This document shows, one piece after another, positions 27,154 through 33,527 of a DNA stretch of 64,000 bases. The position numbers were made by a program, and so were the translations under genes. The stretch is from an uncultured Eubacteriales bacterium (GTDB lineage Bacteria; Bacillota; Clostridia; Christensenellales; Aristaeellaceae), in contig CADBKQ010000006.1 of the NCBI GenBank assembly GCA_902795275.1, positions 1-64,000 of the forward strand, written 5' to 3'. The notes under the pieces are model-generated. The model saw only the letters and a program-made list of their open reading frames with translations, did not search any database and had not been told where the DNA came from. Position 1 is the stretch's first letter. Each line of letters opens with the position of its first letter.

Positions 27154-27248
27154 TGAGTTCTAAGTTTTGAGTTCTAGGTTCTAAGCTGAATACTTGAAAT
27201 AAGATCGCGCTGTATTCGCTTAGAACTTTGAACTTAAAACTTAGAACT
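27154..27248. repeat. Heptad-flanked intergenic element C
   Basis: Left arm (27154-27187): AGTTCTA, AGTTTTG, AGTTCTA, GGTTCTA. Right arm (27219-27248): TTAGAAC, TTTGAAC, TTAAAAC, TTAGAAC, the complement of the left. The core is only about 31 bases. The heptamer is AT-rich and unlike the G-rich ones of the other copies, but period and inverted layout are the same. Confidence 0.75.
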
Positions 27249-27255
27249 GATGAAA

Positions 27256-27798
27256 TCAAAACTTCGGCGGCGTGCTGACCCAAATCAGCTGGGCCTTGCG
27301 TTTGCCGGTATTCTCGATGAAGTGGCCGGCGCTGGGATGGAGGCAGAAGCTCTCGCCGGTCTTGACCTTATGGGCTTTGCCGTCAATGTGCAGCGTGACG
27401 CTGCCGGAGAGCACGTAGCCGAATTCCTCCCCTTCGTGTGGCGGGATTTCCTCGGTCTTGCCGCCCTCGCCCAGTTCCACCAGGATCGGCTCCATCTCGT
27501 TCTTCTGGGCGCTGGGCACCAGCCAGGTGATGCTGCCGCGAAGGGTTTCTTCATCTTCTTTGACGAACATATCGCCCTGGGCAAACACCGTTTTCTCGTC
27601 GTCGGTTTCGGAGAAGAATTCCTTCAAATTGCTGCCTAAGCATTCCAGCATGTCCGTCAGCGTGGCGATGGAGGGGGAGGCCAGGTCGCGCTCCACCTGA
27701 GAAATGAAGCCCTTGCTCAGCTCGCACCGGTCCGCCATCTCCTCCTGGGTCAGCTCCCGCCGCAAGCGCAGCTTCCGCAGCTTTTCACCGATGTTCAC
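27256..27798 (-). CDS. XRE-cupin regulator of polyamine genes (PuuR-like)
   Basis: A 180-residue DNA-binding regulator. The XRE helix-turn-helix is at residues 1-60 (TQEEMADRCELSKGFISQVERDLASPS). A C-terminal cupin (about 105-178) has PHEGEEFGYVLSGSVTLHIDGK. This build, next to potABCD, is typical of polyamine-sensing repressors. The start is probably the GTG at 27798, seven bases after AAGGGGG; a TTG at 27804 is the alternative. Two palindromic operators and a near-consensus promoter lie just upstream, so it likely represses itself and potABC. Confidence 0.9.
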   Translation of the reverse strand: MNIGEKLRKLRLRRELTQEEMADRCELSKGFISQVERDLASPSIATLTDMLECLGSNLKEFFSETDDEKTVFAQGDMFVKEDEETLRGSITWLVPSAQKNEMEPILVELGEGGKTEEIPPHEGEEFGYVLSGSVTLHIDGKAHKVKTGESFCLHPSAGHFIENTGKRKAQLIWVSTPPKF

Positions 27799-27826
27799 TT
27801 TCAATCCCCCTTTCTCACGGAGATCA

Positions 27827-27879
27827 GTTTAGTTTTACTAAACCGTGAATCGAAGCCGTAAGTTTAGAATCACTAAACT
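27827..27879. promoter_or_regulatory. Two operator palindromes of the XRE-cupin regulator
   Basis: GTTTAGT-TTT-ACTAAAC (27827-27843) and AGTTTAG-AATCA-CTAAACT (27861-27879) share the half-site GTTTAG/CTAAAC. Their centres are 35 bp apart. Both lie just downstream of the -10 element of the regulator's promoter, where bound repressor would block transcription. Confidence 0.8.
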
Positions 27880-27893
27880 TTAAGGCAGGAAAC

Positions 27894-27922
27894 ATTAAAC
27901 CACAGCCGAAAGTGAATGTCAA
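27894..27922 (-). promoter_or_regulatory. Promoter of the XRE-cupin/pot operon
   Basis: On the minus strand, a perfect TTGACA (27917-27922) and TTTAAT (27894-27899) are 17 bases apart, directly upstream of the two operator palindromes. Confidence 0.8.
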
Positions 27923-28255
27923 TACATTTGGAAAATTTTTGTCAAAAAAGCGAACGTTCGGCAGCGTTTGCGCCCGGAATCGGCGCACGGCGCGCGAAGC
28001 GCAGAGGGCAGGACGACGTTCAGCCGTTGTAAAACTTTTCAAAAATATCCAGAACCATGAAATAAAACAGCGCTCTCCATCGTCTTTATAAGGGAAAACA
28101 GAAGGAGGCGGGACGGCAAAGGCCGGACGAAAAAAGAAAAGACGAATCGCAGAGGAGGGGGCGTTCCATGGGGAATGGGGATTCTGAAAAATGGAAGAAG
28201 AGTAAAACCTGAGAAACTATCCCAGGAAGGGATGGATTTTTCCTGGCAATTGTGT
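27923..28255. other. Non-coding gap between regulator and SH3b gene
   Basis: I see no supportable gene here. It contains the short palindrome CGAACGTTCG near 27951-27960 and purine-rich stretches. The start of the plus-strand SH3b transcript is probably marked by TATAAT at 28256-28261. Confidence 0.4.
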
Positions 28256-28384
28256 TATAATCGTGGCATGATGATGCAGCCGGGGTTTTCCGACGGAAAA
28301 AAAGCCGGGCGTCACGCATATGATGAGCATGAGACTCTCATATGACAAAGAAAGAATTGATTTCATAGAAAGGAAGAGAAATAG

Positions 28385-30493
28385 ATGAGCAAGAAAGGAT
28401 TGCTTTCCCTGTGCGCCGTTCTGCTGGCGCTGGTGCTGGCTTTTCCCGCCGTTCCCGCGCTGGCGGAATACAACGCCTATGTGAAGCGTACGGACTCCGG
28501 CAGGATCAATCTTCGTTCCGGCCCGGCGGCGCAGTACCGGGTGCTGGCGGCGATCGAGCCCGGCACGCCGCTCGAGGTGCTGGACGTGGTGGGTAAATGG
28601 GCCCATATTTACGTTGCCGATCCGAACGGTCTGAGCATGCTGGAAGGCTACATGTACACGGATTATATCGAGGATATGTCCGGCCTGATCGTCCATTCCT
28701 ATCCCATGAATACGGATATTTATACGCAGAGCATCTATACCGGCGTGTATCCCTCTTTCGCCGAGATCACGGAAAATACGCCGATGTACGTGTACACCGG
28801 CAACACGGGCCGCCTGCACCTGCGCGAATACGCCAGCCAGAACGCCCGTTCCCTGGGCCTGTTCCCCAACGGCACCTCGGTGACAGTGCTTAACCGCAGC
28901 GGAAACTGGGCTTATGTGTATGTGAACGGCATGTATGGCTACATGATGCTGACTTATCTGTCCGGTGCGTATATACCCCAGCCCGTCCAGCCGGTCTACG
29001 GCACTGTGATCAAGTATGTCAGCACCGGCAATTCCGGGCGGCTGCACCTGCGCGAATATGCCAGCCAGAACGCCCGCTCCCTGGGCCTGTTCCCCAACGG
29101 CACCCAGGTCATGGCCACGGATCTGGGCAACGGCTGGAGTTATGTCACCATTGGCAGCTGCGCCGGCTATATGATGACCAGATACCTATCCGAGACGGAG
29201 CCTTATGTGCCCGGCCCCTACCAGCCCGGCCAGTATACCGTGATGTATGTATACTCCGCCACGGGCAGCAAGGTAGCCCTGCGCTCCGCTATGAATGAAT
29301 ACGCCAGCTCGCTGGGCAGCTACGGCAACGGCACGCTGGTGTATGTGCTCTATAATTTCGGCGCCTGGGCCTATGTCAGCGTGAACGGCATCGAGGGCTA
29401 TATGCCCACCAGCGCCCTGGCGAACAAGCCGTATACGCCGCCGGTCCACGGCAGCCCCATCGGCACCGCGACGGTGCGGCATCCCAACGGTTCCTTTGTG
29501 TATCTGCGCTCCACCCGTTCCACGGACAGCCTGGACAACGTGCTGGCCAAGGTGCCCAGCGGCGCGAAAGTGACTGTTTACGAAAAGGACGAATGGTATT
29601 CCCTGATCGAATACAACGGCATTTTGGGCTACATGGTCAGCCACTTCCTGGACTGGGGCACGTCGCCCGCGCCACAGCCCAGCGGCAGCACCGTGAAAAA
29701 GATGATCGTGGGCGGCACCGCCCTGCGCTCCAGCCGCGATGAAAGCAGCGCGGGCAATATCCTCGCGCAGCTGCCCCACGGCGCGATCATCGAGATCCTG
29801 CTCACCTATCCCGACGAATGGCGCTATGTGGATTTCAACGGCCTGAAGGGCTATATCCATGGCCCGGTGGTGGCCTCCGTCACCAGCGGCGACCCCTCTC
29901 CCCTGATCCCCGTGGTGCCCGAAAGCCCCGTGATCTTCATCGGCGTGGTGCGGCATCCCAACGGCTCGTATGTGAACCTGCGCTACAGCCGCAGTTCTGA
30001 GGACAACACCAACGTGCTGGCCCAGGTGCCCAGCGGCACCAGGGTGGAGGTCATGGAGCAGACCTCCAGCAACTGGTCAAAGGTGCGCTGCAACGGCGTG
30101 GTGGGCTATATGGTTTCCAGCTATATCGTGCCCGAAAACAATTCCTCCTCTGCAACGGTAACGGGTTCCGTTCCTTCCGTTCCGCTGATGCCCGCGCAGC
30201 CCACGGGAGCCTCATCCGTTGAAAAACCCGCCTCCGTTCCTTCCGTTTCGCTGACGCCTGCAACGCCCACGGGGTTGTCCCTTTCCAAAAATCAGCGGAT
30301 TGTGTACAACAGCAGCGGCCGCTATGCTTACCTGCGTCATTCCAAGGATGAGAGCAGTGCCGCCAATATCCTCAAGAAGGTGCCGAACGGTACGATTGTG
30401 GAACTGTTGAGCATTGAGGGAAAATGGGCAAAGGTTCGGGTCGATCGTATCGAGGGATACATGCTGGCCTCCTGCCTCGCAACAAGTAACTGA
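28385..30493 (+). CDS. Secreted protein with about eight SH3b repeats
   Basis: A 702-residue exported protein. A signal peptide covers about residues 1-27 (cleavage after ALA). About eight bacterial SH3 (SH3_3) modules follow, each with LRSG or LHLREYAS early, then NG...VYVNG and a closing GYM or GYI. Approximate positions are 30-90, 139-197, 213-270, 288-345, 362-420, 434-490, 515-570 and 640-700. Modules two and three are almost identical at DNA level (28810-28873 against 29041-29103). A Ser/Pro/Val-rich linker lies at about 585-635. SH3b modules bind peptidoglycan peptides. No catalytic domain is present, so it is probably a wall-binding structural or scaffold protein. Confidence 0.85.
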   Translation: MSKKGLLSLCAVLLALVLAFPAVPALAEYNAYVKRTDSGRINLRSGPAAQYRVLAAIEPGTPLEVLDVVGKWAHIYVADPNGLSMLEGYMYTDYIEDMSGLIVHSYPMNTDIYTQSIYTGVYPSFAEITENTPMYVYTGNTGRLHLREYASQNARSLGLFPNGTSVTVLNRSGNWAYVYVNGMYGYMMLTYLSGAYIPQPVQPVYGTVIKYVSTGNSGRLHLREYASQNARSLGLFPNGTQVMATDLGNGWSYVTIGSCAGYMMTRYLSETEPYVPGPYQPGQYTVMYVYSATGSKVALRSAMNEYASSLGSYGNGTLVYVLYNFGAWAYVSVNGIEGYMPTSALANKPYTPPVHGSPIGTATVRHPNGSFVYLRSTRSTDSLDNVLAKVPSGAKVTVYEKDEWYSLIEYNGILGYMVSHFLDWGTSPAPQPSGSTVKKMIVGGTALRSSRDESSAGNILAQLPHGAIIEILLTYPDEWRYVDFNGLKGYIHGPVVASVTSGDPSPLIPVVPESPVIFIGVVRHPNGSYVNLRYSRSSEDNTNVLAQVPSGTRVEVMEQTSSNWSKVRCNGVVGYMVSSYIVPENNSSSATVTGSVPSVPLMPAQPTGASSVEKPASVPSVSLTPATPTGLSLSKNQRIVYNSSGRYAYLRHSKDESSAANILKKVPNGTIVELLSIEGKWAKVRVDRIEGYMLASCLATSN

Positions 30494-30507
30494 GAACAAA
30501 AAACATG

Positions 30508-30547
30508 GGGCTGTTGCACTAAGAAAAAGTGCAGCAGCCCTTTTTTC
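30508..30547 (+). terminator. Terminator after the SH3b gene
   Basis: A 13-bp stem GGGCTGTTGCACT/AGTGCAGCAGCCC (one G-U pair) with a 7-base loop (30508-30540) is followed by TTTTTT. Confidence 0.9.
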
Positions 30548-30548
30548 A

Positions 30549-31085
30549 TCGCCGGCTAAACAACATGCCAGAGTCTGTCTCTAAAGCTATCATGGGGTGA
30601 ATTCTGCAAGAAGTAGGCTGATAAAGGCCAGATGAATAAAGGCGTTGCTGTGGAAGTTCGCCTGGAATTCGCCGTTGGGAAGGGCGGCCCATCAGGTTGC
30701 CCAGGCGCATGATTTTGCCGTTCAAGCCCTGCGCCGCCGCATTCAGCCGCGTCAGTATGTCGGGCACCATGGAGGGCGTCAGGGTTTTGCTGATTTCGGC
30801 TTTCAATTCGTCGGGGGCAATGTCCCAGGCGACGGTGTAGTAAGCCCGCCAGGAACTTGCTGTTTTCTTCACCCGTCATGATGACGATGCTGGTGGAGAG
30901 GGTCATGCCCAGCTGGGACACGGCCAGGGGCATACCAGCCCGCCATATTCTCAGGCCCCGTTCCCTCACACAGTTTTTCAGGAATTTCAGGGTGTTCTTT
31001 TGACTGGCAACGTGGGTCAAGGTTCACCGCCATGCCCAAGGTGTAAGCCAGGCGTTTGACCGCCGTTTGCCCGTGGATCATTTTC
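30549..31085 (-). pseudogene. Degraded coding remnant, family not recognised
   Basis: Three minus-strand frames carry protein-like text that must be joined by frameshifts: QKNTLKFLKNC and LAVSQLGMTLSTSIVIMTG near 30890-31010, then DELKAEISKTLTP and GLNGKIMRLGNLMG near 30690-30830, then GEFQANFHSNAFIHLAF near 30610-30670. No single frame has a start and stop that make sense. It may be the remains of a transposase or membrane protein; I cannot name the family. A partial dispersed repeat (31104-31155) abuts its upstream end. Confidence 0.5.
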
Positions 31086-31103
31086 CGGTGCTTTGGTTTT
31101 CTT

Positions 31104-31155
31104 CAAGGGGAAGGCTTTTGGTTCGCATTTTTCAGGCAATTCATGCGCAAGCCGT
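31104..31155. repeat. Partial copy of the hairpin-array repeat
   Basis: The sequence CAAGGGGAAGGCTTTTGG through TTCATGCGCAAGCCGTG matches the right end of the element at 32303-32546, in the same orientation. The rest of the element is missing here. Confidence 0.7.
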
Positions 31156-31224
31156 GAAAAGCGGTGCTCTTTTTCACGCTTCCCGCATACGGTAGAGGGA
31201 CAGCAACGTAAAGGGGGAAAAGCG

Positions 31225-32244
31225 ATGGCGCGGACATGGCATCTGTTCCCGGGCGGGAACACGGCAGCGGGCTTCGTGGGATTTTTCGAGGATCTGCGGA
31301 AGCAGGCAAAGCGCACGGTAATTTTAAAAGGCGGGCCTGGCGTGGGCAAAAGCACGCTGATGGCGAAGGTGGGGAAGCAATACGAAAAGCGCGGGCTGGC
31401 CGTGGGCTATTACCACTGTTCGGGCGACCCGGACAGCTTAGACGCGGTGCTTGCGCCGGAGGCGGGCTTTCTTATGCTGGACGGCACCGCGCCGCACATC
31501 GTCGATCCCATCGCGCCGGGGGCAAAAGACGGCATCCTGAACCTGGGCCAATGCCTGGATGAAGAAGCGCTGTCCGAGCAGGAGGCGGAAATCACGGCCC
31601 TGAACAAAGAAATATGCGCCTGCTACACCCAGGCATACCGCTATCTGCACGCGGCGAAGCTGCTGCGGGAGGACGCGGCGGCGGTGTACGCCCAGGCGCT
31701 GCCGGAGCAGCAGCTGCGCATGCTGGAGCGCGAATGGGTGTCGCTGCTGCCCAGCGCGGAAGCGGGCGTGGAAACCCACGCATTCGCCCAGGCCATCACC
31801 TGGAAGGGCGTGCTGCAGCAGCTGGACGCGGTGATGACGGACACGGTGTACTGCCTGGACGCGCCCTGGGGCTTTGACGCGGACTGCCTGCTTCGCCCCG
31901 TCTGGGAGGCGGCGGCGCGGCGGGGCGTGGGCCGCGCGGCGTTTCACGACCCGCTGGAAGCGGGAAAGCTGGCTCACCTGACGGCGGGCGGGGCGACGTT
32001 CACCACCGCCGTGCTGCCAACCGCCATGGTCTTTGCGCCCGCCTTCGACCCCGATACGCTGCGGCAGGAGGCGTCCCGGCTGGCCTTTGACCGGGCAGCC
32101 TTTGATCTGATGCGCAACCAGGCGGTGGAAGCGCTGGCCCAGGCAAAAGCCCGCCACGACGCGCTGGAACGCTTTTACATCGACGCCATGGACTATGACC
32201 GCCTGGACGAAATCAAGGCCGCGTTTCTGGAAGCGCTTCCCTAA
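31225..32244 (+). CDS. P-loop ATPase (PRK06851-like)
   Basis: A 339-residue protein with a Walker A motif GGPGVGKSTLM at about residues 36-46, preceded by RTVILK. It resembles a Firmicute protein family of unknown function (PRK06851-type), usually about 370 residues with two nucleotide-binding halves. The second half here has no clear P-loop. The conserved HCSGDPDSLDAVL and DGTAPHIVDPIAPGAKD segments fit that family. The start is the ATG at 31225 after AAAGGGGG; the frame extends upstream through the repeat to 31093 without plausible signals. Confidence 0.75.
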   Translation: MARTWHLFPGGNTAAGFVGFFEDLRKQAKRTVILKGGPGVGKSTLMAKVGKQYEKRGLAVGYYHCSGDPDSLDAVLAPEAGFLMLDGTAPHIVDPIAPGAKDGILNLGQCLDEEALSEQEAEITALNKEICACYTQAYRYLHAAKLLREDAAAVYAQALPEQQLRMLEREWVSLLPSAEAGVETHAFAQAITWKGVLQQLDAVMTDTVYCLDAPWGFDADCLLRPVWEAAARRGVGRAAFHDPLEAGKLAHLTAGGATFTTAVLPTAMVFAPAFDPDTLRQEASRLAFDRAAFDLMRNQAVEALAQAKARHDALERFYIDAMDYDRLDEIKAAFLEALP

Positions 32245-32262
32245 GGAACGCGCCGTCTGTGT

Positions 32263-32293
32263 GGCTCCCCGCGAGAATGGGGAGCCTTTTTTT
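32263..32293 (+). terminator. Terminator after the P-loop ATPase gene
   Basis: An 8-bp stem GGCTCCCC/GGGGAGCC with an 8-base loop (32263-32286) is followed by a run of seven T. Confidence 0.88.
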
Positions 32294-32302
32294 GCACATT
32301 TC

Positions 32303-32546
32303 CCACGGCTTAAGCACGAACCCAAAAGCCTTCCCCTTGAGGGGGGCCGAAGCGCCCGGAAAATGATCCAGTGGATCATTTTCAGCGAAGGCCGGGCGGC
32401 AGCCCTGGATGCTGTCAGCCGTTAGGCTGACTGATGAGGTGTTTCTATCGCATGAACACCTCATCAGGCGCTTCGCGCCACCTTCCCCTCAAGGGGAAGG
32501 CTTTTGGCTGCTCACTTTACGCTTTTTTCATTCATGCGTAAGCCAT
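32303..32546. repeat. Inverted-repeat element made of serial hairpins
   Basis: Terminal inverted repeats CCACGGCTTAAGC...CAAAAGCCTTCCCCTTGAGGGG (32303-32344) and CCCCTCAAGGGGAAGGCTTTTGG...TTCATGCGTAAGCCATGG (about 32485-32548) bound an interior of consecutive perfect or near-perfect hairpins: AAAATGATCCAGTGGATCATTTT (32360-32382), GTCAGCC/GGCTGAC (32414-32431), TGATGAGGTGTT/AACACCTCATCA (32432-32466) and GGCGCTTCGCGCC (32467-32479). It is non-coding. A partial copy is at 31104-31155. Confidence 0.8.
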
Positions 32547-32628
32547 GGTATTTTTTCATGTTTTCTTCTCTTTTGCGAGCATTTATGATATAGTGGATCT
32601 ATCATTTCAGATGGACGGTGAAGCCGGT

Positions 32629-33126
32629 ATGGATGCTCTTTGGCGCGTTTCTTCCCCTCTGGGCGGAATCACCCTAACCAGCGATGGCGAAGCGCTGACC
32701 GGGCTGTGGTTTGATGGGCAGAAACGCTTCCCAGCTCCTCTGAATGCGGATCATGAGTTCCGGCGGCTGCCCGTTTTCAGCGAGGCCGAACGCTGGCTGA
32801 ACCTGTATTTCAGCGGGCGCGCGCCGGACTTCCTGCCGCCGCTGCTGCTTCGGGGCACCGCCTTTCAGCGAATGGTATGGGAGCTTCTGCTTGCCATCCC
32901 CTATGGCTGCACCGTCACGTATGGCGAAATCGCCGATGCCGTGGCGCGAAAGATGGGCAAGCCGCGCATGTCCGCCCAGGCCGTGGGCGGCGCGGTGGGA
33001 CGCAACCCCGTTTCCATCATCGTGCCCTGCCATCGGGTGATCGGCGCGGACGGCAGCCTGACCGGTTACGCAGGGGGCGTAGAAAGAAAACGTTACCTGC
33101 TGCAATTGGAGCAAAATGGCAAGTAG
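32629..33126 (+). CDS. ogt: Methylated-DNA--protein-cysteine methyltransferase
   Basis: A suicide repair enzyme that removes methyl groups from O6-methylguanine and O4-methylthymine. The 165-residue protein has the acceptor motif IIVPCHRVIGADGSLTGYAGG and the DNA-binding segment GTAFQRMVWELLLAIPYGCTVTYGEIA. The ATG at 32629 gives the usual Ogt beginning (MDALWRVSSPLGGITLTSDG). An ATG at 32611 is also possible, and no strong Shine-Dalgarno marks either. TATGAT lies at about 32585. Upstream frame from 32545 is probably not coding. Confidence 0.92.
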   Translation: MDALWRVSSPLGGITLTSDGEALTGLWFDGQKRFPAPLNADHEFRRLPVFSEAERWLNLYFSGRAPDFLPPLLLRGTAFQRMVWELLLAIPYGCTVTYGEIADAVARKMGKPRMSAQAVGGAVGRNPVSIIVPCHRVIGADGSLTGYAGGVERKRYLLQLEQNGK

Positions 33127-33129
33127 TTA

Positions 33130-33205
33130 CGATTCAGGGAACACTGGGGGAAACCATTCTTTGGATGCCAAAGAATGGTTTCCCCCAGACCCCTTCCAAG
33201 AAAGC
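33130..33205. repeat. Long-hairpin repeat, copy R4
   Basis: A perfect 21-bp stem (33144-33164 with 33168-33188) of the CTGGGGGAAACCATTCTTTGG type, preceded by GTTACGATTCAGGGA and followed by ACCCCTTCCAAGAAAG. It directly follows the ogt stop. Confidence 0.85.
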
Positions 33206-33261
33206 AAAAATATAGGATTTTGCATAATCTGAATCCTTGCCGGAAAATGTGCTTTTTATCG

Positions 33262-33391
33262 TCTTTCTCGGAAGGGGACGAACCTCGGACAGCCGCCTGT
33301 GGCGGATGCTCTGGCCGAGGTGAGATCAACCGAAAAGGAGCAATCTTCCCATTTGGACGCCAAAGAGCGGTTCCCCCAGAAATACCCAAGC
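33262..33391. repeat. Long-hairpin repeat, copy R5, interrupted
   Basis: Opposite orientation to R4. TCTTTCTCGGAAGGGG starts at 33262 and the distal arm GGACGCCAAAGAGCGGTTCCCCCAGAAATAC ends at about 33385. Between them 33278-33349 is foreign sequence with its own hairpin CCTCGG...CCGAGG (33283-33320) that replaces most of the proximal arm. Confidence 0.65.
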
Positions 33392-33436
33392 AGGAAAACA
33401 AGTAACCAAAATGTAACGATAAAGTACAATCATCTC

Positions 33437-33465
33437 TTGCGGATTCGGGCAATCCGCGTTACAAT
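33437..33465 (+). promoter_or_regulatory. Promoter of the acyltransferase gene
   Basis: TTGCGG (33437-33442) and TACAAT (33460-33465) with a 17-base spacer lie 62 bases before the chosen start. Confidence 0.6.
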
Positions 33466-33527
33466 AAAAAAGCCCGTTTCGGCGGGAAATGACAGCACGC
33501 ATGAATGTACGAGAGGAGGCTGCCCGG

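Noticed and set aside
27154..27248. Element C as an ordinary terminator
   Set aside because: The arms are made of repeated heptads and there is no T-run after a compact stem. It fits the heptad family better.
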